Shown here in pieces: positions 43,217-51,454 of a stretch of 64,000 nucleotides of DNA (position 1 is its first letter; every line of letters begins with the position of its first letter). Under the pieces are notes generated by a model. It had not been told where the DNA came from. It ran no database searches and saw only the letters and a list, made by a program, of their open reading frames with translations. The stretch comes from Streptomyces sp. ISL-43 (GTDB lineage: Bacteria; Actinomycetota; Actinomycetes; Streptomycetales; Streptomycetaceae). Made by a program: the position numbers and the translations under genes. Where the stretch lies: assembly GCF_018614195.1 (NCBI RefSeq), contig NZ_JAGGOT010000044.1, forward strand, positions 1-64,000. Direction: 5' to 3'.

Positions 43217-43624
43217 GGCGGACACGCCTACCCGCGCCGCAGCGCCTCCCCGCTGGAAACGGCAGGTTGCGGAATCACGCCGTTACGGCAGGAACGGCGG
43301 CTGGCGCGACCCGGGCTCACGGCTCACGGCTCACGGCAAGCGGATGCACCAGCCGGGGCCGCCGCCCGGCGGGGTGCCTCCCGCCATCACCATGAGCACG
43401 TACTGGGAAAAGCTGCTGCAGGTTGAGTGGCCCTGCAGCCGCACTGCCCGTGGACAAGCACTCCAACCCGAGGCCTGGACCAGCCGGGAGACGCTACCGC
43501 GCACCGGACACGCGGAACGTACGGGAAGGCCGCCACCGTCCTGGGCGCCGCCTTCGGCGACGTACCGTCGATCCCTCTCCCAGGGGTGATCACCGCTCCG
43601 CCCTCCCACGGGGGCAGCCGCTGA
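43217..43624. other. Non-coding stretch at the left end of the lipoprotein cassette
   Basis: I see no supported gene in these 408 bp. Open frames are overlapping, lack ribosome sites and have no recognisable domain. A short GGCTCAC direct repeat (three times) occurs near 43316-43337. Confidence 0.4.
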
Positions 43625-44296
43625 TCAACGCAGCGAGGCCGTCGGATTCTTGCCGGCCTGGGCCTGCTCCAGTCGGTCCACCACCATCCTGGTGATGTCC
43701 ATGAGCCGGTCCGGCACCTTTGCCCCTGGTGTCCAGGCGTACTCGATCTTCGCGATGACCGAGCCCTGCCGCACAGTGATGCCGCGGCCGGTCCACCCGT
43801 TGTCTCCGGCCGGCAGCGCGTAGCCGTCGATGGCGTCTCCCGGAGGGTTGACGCCGAGCTCATCCTCCGCGCCCGTCCCCTTGAAAAAGCCCTCGGCTAC
43901 GGCCATGTCGTCGAACGAGACCATCTGAACAATGACGTTCTGAGTGTGGTAGTCGGTGGCACCGCCCGCAGCCACCGCAATGGCATCGGCACACATCTCG
44001 TCTCGCCACCCGTTGGACTTGCAGATGGCGGGATTCGACATGTCCCAGCTGTGCGTGCTGCGTTCCTCCAGCCCCCGAGGCATGTTGATCCCCCTGGGCA
44101 GCGCGGCTTCCAGCAGCTTCGGATACATGACCAGAGCCGCAGGGTTGCTCTTGGCCGGGACGGGCACGCCAGCAGCGTCTCCCTTGCCGAAGGAACCGCC
44201 AGTAGCCCCCTCAGAGCAGCCAGCCACCAGTGCGCAGATGAAGGCGACGGCCGCCAGACGTCCTGCCCGCATCCCGAGGACTCGACAGCCGATCAC
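43625..44296 (-). CDS. Putative lipoprotein, function unknown
   Basis: This protein of about 223 aa has a signal peptide ending in a lipobox (AFICALVAGC). The mature part contains conserved-looking stretches (MYPKLLEAALPRGINMP, ICKSNGWRDEMCADAIAVAAGG with two Cys, NVIVQMVSFDDMAVAEGFFKG, VRQGSVIAKIEYAWTPGA). It looks like a surface lipoprotein of the DUF3558-like size class, but I cannot place it in a family. The GTG at 44296 has GGGAG about 11 nt upstream. An ATG at 44272 just before the signal, or one at 44341, are alternatives. It lies immediately downstream of the toxin-like gene. Confidence 0.65.
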   Translation of the reverse strand: MIGCRVLGMRAGRLAAVAFICALVAGCSEGATGGSFGKGDAAGVPVPAKSNPAALVMYPKLLEAALPRGINMPRGLEERSTHSWDMSNPAICKSNGWRDEMCADAIAVAAGGATDYHTQNVIVQMVSFDDMAVAEGFFKGTGAEDELGVNPPGDAIDGYALPAGDNGWTGRGITVRQGSVIAKIEYAWTPGAKVPDRLMDITRMVVDRLEQAQAGKNPTASLR

Positions 44297-44337
44297 GATG
44301 GGTAACGCTCCCGTCTCCGTGGGATCTGGCTGGGTGA

Positions 44338-45018
44338 TCATACGCGCCGGTCGCGCCAGGACCCGGCCAGTTGCAGACCAGACCCAGAACGTCCTGTGGG
44401 AGCGGCAGTTACTGCTCGCCGCCGCCGCTCCATGGAGAAGCCGCCCAAGCGGCTGGGAAGGAGCGGGGACTCACGGCCCTTGAGCGCCGCCCCACGATCC
44501 ACGGCGCCCCAGGCGTCTTCAAGGATCTTCGCGGCCGAGTTCCAGACCGTCGCGGTCTTGCGCAACTTGTCCCGCTGCCCGTGGAAGCGCTTGTCGAGGA
44601 GGTACTGGTCCGTCCAGCTCGTCTCGCCAACGACCTCCGGGAGATCCTCGGCCTTGTGACTCGCACGTGGGTTGCAGTCGGGCCCGGATGGCTGCGAGCC
44701 GATTCCGGGAGCGGCCGGGCTCTGGTCGAGCAAGGCCGCCGCGATCGCGTTGTCCTGCCGGATGAAGTCCTCGGCAGCCTTGAGAAGGGTGCCGGCTCCG
44801 TTTGCCATGGCCTGATGTGCGTGGCCCGCCGACGCGAAGACGGTCGCCACCGCCGGCTTGTACACGGCGGCGAACACCCGCCCGGCGCCGTCGTCTCCCG
44901 CCATCCCTCCGTGCTGGCTCAACTCGGTGAAGAGCAGGCCCAGCATGTCGTAGATGAGGTCCCGAAGATCCACCATGGACCATGACGCGTTGACGAAACC
45001 CTCTGTCCGGTGCTCCAA
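44338..45018 (-). CDS. Truncated type VII secreted toxin N-terminal region
   Basis: This 226-aa frame contains the helical N-terminal part seen in large Streptomyces polymorphic toxins secreted by type VII systems: VFAAVYKPAVATVFASAGHAHQAMANGAGTLLKAAEDFIRQDNAIAAALL, then KAEDLPEVVGETSWTDQYL and RGQRDKLRKT-like helices (WNSAAKILEDAWGAV). In full-length relatives several hundred more residues and a toxin domain follow. Here the frame ends in a short Arg/Ser-rich tail, so the gene is probably truncated or frameshifted. The start is uncertain; ATG at 44976 (MVDLRDLIYDML) is also reasonable. It sits upstream of the lipoprotein gene. Confidence 0.5.
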   Translation of the reverse strand: MEHRTEGFVNASWSMVDLRDLIYDMLGLLFTELSQHGGMAGDDGAGRVFAAVYKPAVATVFASAGHAHQAMANGAGTLLKAAEDFIRQDNAIAAALLDQSPAAPGIGSQPSGPDCNPRASHKAEDLPEVVGETSWTDQYLLDKRFHGQRDKLRKTATVWNSAAKILEDAWGAVDRGAALKGRESPLLPSRLGGFSMERRRRAVTAAPTGRSGSGLQLAGSWRDRRV

Positions 45019-45154
45019 AGCGCGAGCAGGTTCGAACTCGGAGACCTACTGAACAAGATGACGGGGGCCGACCCTCGGATGATGGGCGGCCTACGGAACG
45101 GGGTAGTCCGCGCATCGGATGCGGGGCTTCGAAAGCGGGCGTCGTGCGGATTCC

Positions 45155-45664
45155 TCACACTCGGGTCACGATGGCGCGGGCCAGCGGCACCAGGGCGTCA
45201 CGCATCTGGTCCGACGTCTGCGTGAAGGTCTTCATCTCGACGCCGATGATGGCGACGGCGAAGTTGACGGAGCCCTTGCGCACGTACAAGGTGCCGTCTT
45301 CCTTGCCCGCCTCGAAGTACGCCGCGTCACCGACCCCGTCGACCTTCGTGGCGTTCGGATGGTCGGTGGCGTTGAGCTCCGGGACCGAGAACTGAACGAC
45401 GAGATAGCGGTCACGCTCGACGTTCCAGGTGTCGCACTGGCTCACGATGGCGCCCATGCCGTTCGGCTCGCTCTCCCCGGCGGGTCCGCCGAGAGCCGCC
45501 GTCATCTCCTCGGCGGTCACCACCTTGCACGGGTCCGGCGTCTCCTTCGTCGCCGGCGGTTTCGTTCCCGGCCCGGCGTCCGACCCGCCGTCACTCCCGC
45601 ACCCGGACACCGCCAGCACGGCAAGCAGGGCACCCATCAAGGCGCCACGTATTGATCGAGTCAT
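45155..45664 (-). CDS. DUF3558-like lipoprotein
   Basis: This 169-aa protein (MTRSIRGALMGALLAVLAVSGC) has a lipobox Cys near residue 22. A disordered Gly/Pro/Thr linker and a compact domain follow, beginning DPCKVVTAEEMTAALGGPAGE. It contains QCDTWNVERDRYLVVQF, a pair of cysteines, and KVDGVGDAAYFEAGKEDGTLYVRKGSVNFAVAI. This is the pattern of DUF3558 surface lipoproteins, whose function is unknown. AAGGGGGG gives a strong ribosome site. It lies next to the stop of tdk copy 4. Confidence 0.8.
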   Translation of the reverse strand: MTRSIRGALMGALLAVLAVSGCGSDGGSDAGPGTKPPATKETPDPCKVVTAEEMTAALGGPAGESEPNGMGAIVSQCDTWNVERDRYLVVQFSVPELNATDHPNATKVDGVGDAAYFEAGKEDGTLYVRKGSVNFAVAIIGVEMKTFTQTSDQMRDALVPLARAIVTRV

Positions 45665-45741
45665 GACAATCCCCCCTTGTGTCAGGTCATGCTGGCAGGG
45701 CGCCGCGCCGCGGTAAAGGGGTTCGAGACCCTCGCCTGACC

Positions 45742-46335
45742 TCAGAGTGGGTGGTTGACCGGGAGCACGTCCGGGGAGAGGGCGGCGGCCGAGGTCATGC
45801 GCTTGCGGTGGTGGCGGCGGCAGAGGACCTCGTAGCCGATCTCCTCCGCCGGGCGGTTCACGTCGCCGACCACGACCTGCTCGCCCTCGACCACCATCTC
45901 CCCGTCCACCGTGCGGGCGTTGTGCGTGGCACGGGCTCCGCACCAGCACAGGGCCTCCACCTGGAGCTGCTCGATCCGGTCCGCCAGCTCGATCAGGCGC
46001 TGCGAGCCCGGGAACAGCTTCGTACGGAAGTCCGTGGTGATGCCGAAGGCGAAGACGTCCATGTCCAGGTCGTCCACGATGCGCGCGAGCTGGTCGATCT
46101 GCTCCGGGGCGAGGAACTGGGCCTCGTCCACGATCACGTAGTCCGCCTTGCCGCCCTTGGAGAGCTGCGCGACCAGGTACGCGTACAAGTCCATGCCCTC
46201 GGTCGCCTCGACCGCCTCCGTCACCAGACCGAGGCGGGAGGACAGCTTGCCCTCGCCCGCGCGGTCATCGCGCGTGAAGATCACGCCCTGGAGCCCGCGG
46301 GCAGAGCGGTTGTGACCAATCTGGAGTGCCAGCGT
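45742..46335 (-). pseudogene. Thymidine kinase 3' fragment, copy 4
   Basis: An undisrupted frame from TLALQIGHNRSARGLQG to the C-terminus carries VDEAQFLAPEQIDQLAR, FRTKLFPGSQR, CWCG and CRRHH and ends VLPVNHPL. It lacks the N-terminal P-loop. The junction at 46335 is at the same codon as in copies 2, 3 and 5. Silent differences from the intact tdk are many, so this copy probably derives from another strain or species. Confidence 0.88.
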
Positions 46336-46342
46336 CTTCTTA

Positions 46343-46358
46343 CTGGGGCATCCGCCAT
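46343..46358. repeat. Conserved cassette-end sequence, type B (copy 1)
   Basis: CTGGGGCATCCGCCAT begins 8 nt beyond the tdk junction at 46335. It differs by one base from the sequence at 49570-49585 and is distantly similar to the type A end. Confidence 0.7.
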
Positions 46359-46489
46359 ATCAGCTGAGCCGGGACCGCTCCCCGCAGCCCTTCGGCACCG
46401 TCCGGCACCGTCCGACTCTCGGGCGCGAGAGTACGAGGGCCACGCGCCCACACCGAGCCAGCCCAGGGGTGGCGCCCGGGACGGGTGGG

Positions 46490-47776
46490 TTACATCTGCT
46501 GGAGTCTGTCATTGGCTTCGCCGGGGGTGAACCGGGCCGGGTCGAACCCCACCCCGGAGTCGAGGCCAAGCCACCGCACGAGGTCGGCGTGCTCCGTCCG
46601 CGTCGGATCGGCGAGAGTCCGCTTGAGGTCTTCATAGGCCCCGGCGCCTCCGCAGTCCTCGGGAGGGCAGGCGCCGGAACCGGCTACGCAGACGGGATAG
46701 CGCCGGTCCGCCTCGGCTGCGATCCGGTGCTCCACCGTGACGCGGTGGTCCCAGGAGTCACCGAAGTCGTACGTGTACACAAGGCTCCCTCCCTCCTTGA
46801 GCAGGGCGCCGAGGGTGACGCCCCGCTCGTCCCCGAAGTCGAGCTCGGTGTTGGCCCGGCCGTACTGGACGCCGTCCACGGTGAAGGCGTGCATATGGCT
46901 GTTCTCCCAGCCCATGACAGCCTGGATCACAGCATGCACTTGGTCGAGCCGGGCCGCGGCCGGCACCAGCACACGTCGCCAGACCGCCGGTTCGACAACG
47001 TCCTCCAGATCGATGCGCAGCTGGAACACCGGTTCTCCGGGGAGCGGTTCGCCGCGCATCACGGCCACGGCCCGCCTGCCCTGACCGGTCAGCTCCACGG
47101 TGTCGTCGTCGCTTCGGACGGCCCCGAGGGCCGCGAGGGCTTCGAGCAACAGCCGCACGTCACGGTCGTTGCTACCGCGCCAGGCCCGCAGCTGCTCGGG
47201 CGGCACATCGTCGAGAATGTAGGGAGCGGTCACCGCCTGCCACACCGCTCTGCGCAGCGCGTCGCCGGCGACCGGGCCGCGAGCCGCGTACAGCCGATGC
47301 AGCAGCGTCCGCAGGCCGGCGGCATACTCCTGCGAGAAGACCGACTCAAGCCACCCCGAGACCAGTACGGCACTCCCGATCCGCGGTACCGCTTCGAAGA
47401 GGGCGTTCCACAGGCCGTCGGGCCGGTCGAGCAGCCGGGCGTTCTTCTTCACCGGGAGCAGACGGCCACCGGCAACCCTCAGCAGTCGGGCGGCCTTAGC
47501 CCATTCCGCCAGCAGGTTGAGGTGGTACAGCTCCTCGCTGGACTTCGTCTTGAACATCCGGTCACCGATCACCGGGTCCATCTGGTCGCCGGTGCCCAGC
47601 AGCTCCACCAAGGTCCGGGCGTCCGCGAGAGTGATGCGGCCGGTCTGCGTCAATTTCCGTCCCGCGCCGATCCACCCGACCAACTCCCGCACCTGTCCCA
47701 CTGTCTTGCCATGAGACTCGTCCACAACCGCTCCGTTCCGTGCCCTCGCCGCCTCGCCGAACCTACCCTCTCGCAC
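46490..47776 (-). CDS. Plasmid pRiA4b ORF-3 family protein
   Basis: This protein of about 428 aa has an N-terminal helical half (VGQVRELVGWIGAGRKLTQTGRITLADARTLVELLGT; LLAEWAKAARLLRVAGGRLLPV). The C-terminal pRiA4b ORF-3 domain (about 255-428) shows FQLRIDLEDVVEPAVWRRVLVP, HAVIQAVMGWENSHMHAF, TYDFGDSWDHRVTVE and CPPEDCGGAGAYEDLK. The family is common on plasmids and islands and its function is unknown. The start is uncertain: the GTG at 47776 is only 25 bp from the divergent gene's start, and GTG codons near 47728 are alternatives. Confidence 0.82.
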   Translation of the reverse strand: MREGRFGEAARARNGAVVDESHGKTVGQVRELVGWIGAGRKLTQTGRITLADARTLVELLGTGDQMDPVIGDRMFKTKSSEELYHLNLLAEWAKAARLLRVAGGRLLPVKKNARLLDRPDGLWNALFEAVPRIGSAVLVSGWLESVFSQEYAAGLRTLLHRLYAARGPVAGDALRRAVWQAVTAPYILDDVPPEQLRAWRGSNDRDVRLLLEALAALGAVRSDDDTVELTGQGRRAVAVMRGEPLPGEPVFQLRIDLEDVVEPAVWRRVLVPAAARLDQVHAVIQAVMGWENSHMHAFTVDGVQYGRANTELDFGDERGVTLGALLKEGGSLVYTYDFGDSWDHRVTVEHRIAAEADRRYPVCVAGSGACPPEDCGGAGAYEDLKRTLADPTRTEHADLVRWLGLDSGVGFDPARFTPGEANDRLQQM

Positions 47777-47801
47777 CGCCGTCAGCAGTAGGGTGCTTCC
47801 G

Positions 47802-48932
47802 GTGAGCGAGTACCAGTACTACGAGTTTCAGGCCCTCGACCGGCCGCTGAGCGGCGACCAGCGGGAAGCACTGCGGAGCGTCTCCAGCCGTGCCAGGATC
47901 ACCGCCACCAGCTTCACCAACGAATACCACTGGGGCGACCTGCGGGGGAATCCGCGAACCCTGGTGGAGCGGTACTTCGACGCCCATCTGTACGTCGCCA
48001 GCTGGGGCACACGCCGGCTGATGCTTCGCCTGCCTCTACAGCGCCTGGCACTGCGCAGCGTCCACCCGTACGGTCTCGGCCACCACGTCGAAACGTGGGC
48101 CACCCGAACCCACCTTCTCCTCGACCTGACCAGCGAGGACGAGGGCGGCGACTGGGTCGAGGGAGCCGACGTTTCCCTGGCCTCGGTCATCGGCGTACGC
48201 GAGGAACTCGCCACCGGCGATATGCGGCCCCTCTATCTGGCGTGGCTCTCCGCCCTCTCTGCCCGGGAAGCCGAGGACGACGACGAAGAGGGGTACCAGT
48301 CCTCCCTGGAGCCTCCCGTCCCCGCCGGCCTGGGCGAACTCACCGCTCCGCAAAGCGCGCTCGCGGACTTCCTGCGCGTCGACACCGACCTGCTCGCTGT
48401 CGCCGCACAGAGCAGCACCGCGGCGCCGGAACCCGCGGCCCGTCTGATACGGAAGGAGCTCGCGCGACTCGTCTCCGCCCTCCCGGACGAGGAGAAGGAC
48501 GCCCTACTGGTGCGCCTCGCCCTCGACCCGGAACCCCACTTGCGCAGCGAACTCGTGCACCGTCTGCGGGAAACTTCCGCCCCGGCGACCGCACCCGGTC
48601 GCCGGACCGCCGCCCGGCTGCTGGATGCGGCGCACACCCGCCGCGCCGAGCGCCACGGGCACGCCGAACGCGACCGGTTGCGAGCCCGCGCCACGCGCCT
48701 GACCGCACTCGCCGCCGAGTCGGACGTCATCTGGAACCAGGCCGAAGCACACATCGCCTCCAAGAGGACCAGTGCCTACGACGCGGCTGTCGCCCTCCTT
48801 CGTGACCTGCGCGAAGCCTGCGCTCACACCGGACACGGTGTCGATTTCCAGCAGCGTCTGGGGCTCCTGCGCGACACCTACCGGAGCCGGCCCGGCCTCA
48901 TCCACCGTCTCGACAGTCACGGTCTCCGGTAA
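47802..48932 (+). CDS. Conserved protein of unknown function
   Basis: This 376-aa protein begins (GTG) SEYQYYEFQALDRPLSGDQREALR. It continues with a conserved N-terminal domain (ARITATSFTNEYHWGDLRGNPRTLVERYFDAHLYVASWGTRRLMLRLP). The C-terminal half is long, charged and helical (LIRKELARLVSALPDEEKDALLVRLALD; ERDRLRARATRLTALAAESDVIWNQAEAHI). I recognise the N-terminal segment as a recurring bacterial family, but not a function. It is divergent from the pRiA4b-type gene and the two may form one module. A GTG at 47793 is an alternative start. Its stop is 27 bp from the end of tdk copy 5. Confidence 0.78.
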   Translation: MSEYQYYEFQALDRPLSGDQREALRSVSSRARITATSFTNEYHWGDLRGNPRTLVERYFDAHLYVASWGTRRLMLRLPLQRLALRSVHPYGLGHHVETWATRTHLLLDLTSEDEGGDWVEGADVSLASVIGVREELATGDMRPLYLAWLSALSAREAEDDDEEGYQSSLEPPVPAGLGELTAPQSALADFLRVDTDLLAVAAQSSTAAPEPAARLIRKELARLVSALPDEEKDALLVRLALDPEPHLRSELVHRLRETSAPATAPGRRTAARLLDAAHTRRAERHGHAERDRLRARATRLTALAAESDVIWNQAEAHIASKRTSAYDAAVALLRDLREACAHTGHGVDFQQRLGLLRDTYRSRPGLIHRLDSHGLR

Positions 48933-48959
48933 CTCGGCCGCCGGCATGGAAGAAGACGG

Positions 48960-49562
48960 TCAGGCGTGGTTGACCGGGAGGACGTCCGGGGAGAGGGCGC
49001 CGGCGTGGGCCGCGGCCGAGGTCATGCGCTTGCGGTGGCGGCGGCGGCAGAGGACCTCGTAGCCGATCTCCTCCGCCGGGCGGTTCACGTCGCCGACCAC
49101 GACCTGCTCGCCCTCGACCACCATCTCGCCGCCCACCGTGCGGGCGTTGTGCGTGGCACGGGCTCCGCACCAGCACAGGGCCTCGATCTGGAGCTGCTCC
49201 AGGCGGTCCGCCAGTTCGATCAGGCGCTGCGAGCCGGGGAAGAGTTTGGTGCGGAAGTCCGTCGTGATGCCGAAGGCGAAGACGTCCAGACCCAGGTCGT
49301 CGACGATCCGGGCCAACTGGTCGATCTGGGCAGGGGCCAGGAACTGCGCCTCGTCCACGATCACGTAGTCCGCCTTGCCGCCCTTGGAGAGCTGGGCCAC
49401 CAGGTACGCGTAGAGGTCCATGCCCGCCGGCGCCTCCACCGCCTCCGTCACCAGGCCCAGACGCGAGGACAGCTTGCCCTCCCCCGCCCGGTCGTCACGG
49501 GTGAAGATCACGCCCTGAAGCCCCCGCGCGTCGCGGTTATGGGCAATCTGGAGCGCCAAAGT
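48960..49562 (-). pseudogene. Thymidine kinase 3' fragment, copy 5
   Basis: The frame is intact from TLALQIAHNRDARGLQG to VLPVNHA but lacks the P-loop. From about 49200 to 49562 it is nearly identical to the intact tdk (61471-61833), including silent positions, and then diverges toward the 3' end. The junction at 49562 is the same codon as in copies 2-4. The near-identity of only one part suggests gene conversion or a crossover between copies. Confidence 0.88.
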
Positions 49563-49569
49563 CCTTTCG

Positions 49570-49585
49570 CTGGGGCATTCGCCAT
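49570..49585. repeat. Conserved cassette-end sequence, type B (copy 2)
   Basis: CTGGGGCATTCGCCAT begins 8 nt beyond the tdk junction at 49562. It marks the left end of the biosynthetic cassette. Confidence 0.7.
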
Positions 49586-49700
49586 GTGCGGGTAGCGCAG
49601 CAGCGCGTCACTGCGCGTATGGGGATCCCTGCCTTCCTGTCGGAAGCCAACCCGTGTCGAGCCGTTGCCGGTTGCCCCGACCGGAGGCGGAATCCCCGGT

Positions 49701-50489
49701 TCAGGAAGGCTTCGTGGCGGTGAAGAGGTACCGATTCAGGCTGCAGAAATAATCGTCGCCGAGTCCACGCAGGTCGTTCGACCAGGCGGCGACCTCGTCA
49801 TCGGTCAGTCCGTTGCGCCCGACGACGTACGAGGCGACGATGTCGATCAGACCGGCGCTGTACATGTCGCGCCGGTAGCCGACGTTGAGGAGCGGTATGA
49901 CAAGTGGTGGGGACGTCTCGAAACCGGCCCGGCGCAACGCCGGGAGAAGGGTGCGGGGGAGGTGCGGATCAGCGAGATGCTGATCCCATGCGGCGAGCAT
50001 CCGGGTCATCCGTGGCTGATCGGTGCAGTGCCACACGAGGGAGTCCCAGTCGGTGTCCAGCACCGCGACCCGCCCGCCCGGCACGAGTACCCGGTGGATC
50101 TCGGCGAGCGCGCCTGCCACGTCCACGATGTATTCCAGGACCTGCGTCGACACTGCCACGTCGACGCTCGCATCGGCGCACGGCAAGTGATCCGCCGCCG
50201 CGGGTCGCAGGTCGACCTTGGCCCCGCCGGGCACGACAGCCCGGGATCGAGCCAGCGCCAGCATGCTTTCGCTCACGTCGACACCGGTGACGTGACCGTG
50301 TGCGCCGACGGCCGTGGCCATCTCCGCGGCCAGCAGACCTGGTCCGCACCCGATGTCGAGCACCCGCTCGCCGGGCCGCAGCTCGAGGGTGTCGAGGACT
50401 GTGCGGCGCTGCGCGACGACATCCGGCGTGCGGTAGGTCCGCTCGACCCTACGTGCCGCTTCCGCGTTGAAGGTGAGCATGTCGGTCAT
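49701..50489 (-). CDS. SAM-dependent class I methyltransferase
   Basis: This 262-aa protein has a Rossmann-type SAM fold: motif I ERVLDIGCGPGLLAAEMA (about 41-58), GVDVSES, LPCADASVDVAVSTQVLEYI, and VLVPGGRVAVLDTDWDSLVW. The C-terminal part is substrate-binding. It resembles ubiE/arsenite-type small-molecule methyltransferases. It is the last gene of the minus-strand biosynthetic operon; its ATG overlaps the stop of the PLP synthase gene (ATGA) and has a GAGGAG site. It likely methylates the cluster product, but the position cannot be told. Confidence 0.88.
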   Translation of the reverse strand: MTDMLTFNAEAARRVERTYRTPDVVAQRRTVLDTLELRPGERVLDIGCGPGLLAAEMATAVGAHGHVTGVDVSESMLALARSRAVVPGGAKVDLRPAAADHLPCADASVDVAVSTQVLEYIVDVAGALAEIHRVLVPGGRVAVLDTDWDSLVWHCTDQPRMTRMLAAWDQHLADPHLPRTLLPALRRAGFETSPPLVIPLLNVGYRRDMYSAGLIDIVASYVVGRNGLTDDEVAAWSNDLRGLGDDYFCSLNRYLFTATKPS

Positions 50490-51454
50490 GATGTGCTCCT
50501 CGGGTGAGTGGTCTCGCCGGGCTCCCCGAGCTCGGCGAGATAGTCCTGGGCAGAGTCGTAGGCGAAGGTCAGAATCCGTGTGCCGGGGCGGCAGGTCCGC
50601 GCACAGGCGAGTGCGGCGACGACGTTCGCCGCGGAGGACAAACCGACCGCAAGGCCTTCGACCCTCATCAGCGTCCGCATCATCGTCGCGGCCTCTTCCT
50701 CGGTGACGACGATCTCTTCGTCGATGAGCGCGACGTCGAGATTGGCGGGAACCAGTCCGACGGCCAGACCTTGCAATCGGTGCGTGGTGAACCTGTTCTC
50801 CGTGAAGGAGCATCCTGGAGGCGTGACCGCGACGATCCGCAGATCCGGTCGGTGTCGGCGCAAAGTCCGGCCGATTCCGGTGAGATGCCCGCCGGTCCCG
50901 ACCCCAGCGATCATCACGTCCGGCAGCTCGCCGGAGAATGCCTCCAACAGCTCGATGGCGGTGGTCCGGTCGTGCATGGCCGGGTTCGCGGGGTTGGCCT
51001 GCTGGTTGAGCAGGATCCAGTCCGGGTGCTCGATCTGCAGTTCCATCGCCTTCTCGCCGTGCGAGTTGCCGCCCAGACGGTGATCGGACAGCACGATCTC
51101 GGCACCGAACCCTCGAAGGAGCCGCTGCTTGGCTGGGCTGTAGTTGTCCGGGATGACGAGGACCAGGCGGTATCCGAGCAATGCGGTGACCATCGCGAGC
51201 CCGATGCCGGTGTTCCCACCGGTGGGTTCGAGGATGGTCTGCCCGGAGCCGCGAACGAGGAACCCCTCGTGCTCGGCGGCCAGCACCATGTTGAGCGCGA
51301 TCCGTACCTTGTGGCTTCCGCCCGGGTTCAGCATCTCCAGCTTCAGGTACACGGTCCGGTCCAGGCCGGCGGTCAGCCGTCGGAGTTCGAGCAGCGGCGT
51401 CCGGCCGATGAGATCCAGCACCGACGAGGCGATCATGGGCGTGACCATGTCCAT
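50486..51454 (-). CDS. PLP-dependent cysteine-synthase-like enzyme
   Basis: This 322-aa fold-type II PLP enzyme has the Schiff-base Lys49 in LNPGGSHKVRIAL, a substrate loop EPTGGNTGIGLAM and a phosphate-binding GVGTGGHLTGIGR. These are hallmarks of the cysteine synthase / O-ureidoserine synthase / SbnA group. It should replace the beta substituent of an activated serine with a nucleophile to give a beta-substituted alanine. The next gene upstream, a serine-acetyltransferase homologue whose stop overlaps this ATG (TGATG), would supply O-acetylserine. It is therefore likely a dedicated pathway enzyme and not housekeeping CysK. Confidence 0.88.
   Translation of the reverse strand: MDMVTPMIASSVLDLIGRTPLLELRRLTAGLDRTVYLKLEMLNPGGSHKVRIALNMVLAAEHEGFLVRGSGQTILEPTGGNTGIGLAMVTALLGYRLVLVIPDNYSPAKQRLLRGFGAEIVLSDHRLGGNSHGEKAMELQIEHPDWILLNQQANPANPAMHDRTTAIELLEAFSGELPDVMIAGVGTGGHLTGIGRTLRRHRPDLRIVAVTPPGCSFTENRFTTHRLQGLAVGLVPANLDVALIDEEIVVTEEEAATMMRTLMRVEGLAVGLSSAANVVAALACARTCRPGTRILTFAYDSAQDYLAELGEPGETTHPRSTS

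Noticed and set aside
43037..43225. Short peptide beginning MVKQKDFGAPD spanning the cassette junction, and similar ATG frames at the other junctions
   Set aside because: The part after the junction is tdk in a shifted frame, so the similarity of these peptides comes from tdk itself. No ribosome sites are seen.
45742..46284. tdk copy 4 (and copies 2 and 5) as functional second thymidine kinases
   Set aside because: The P-loop GTMDCGKS is absent, and no start codon with a ribosome site precedes the conserved part.
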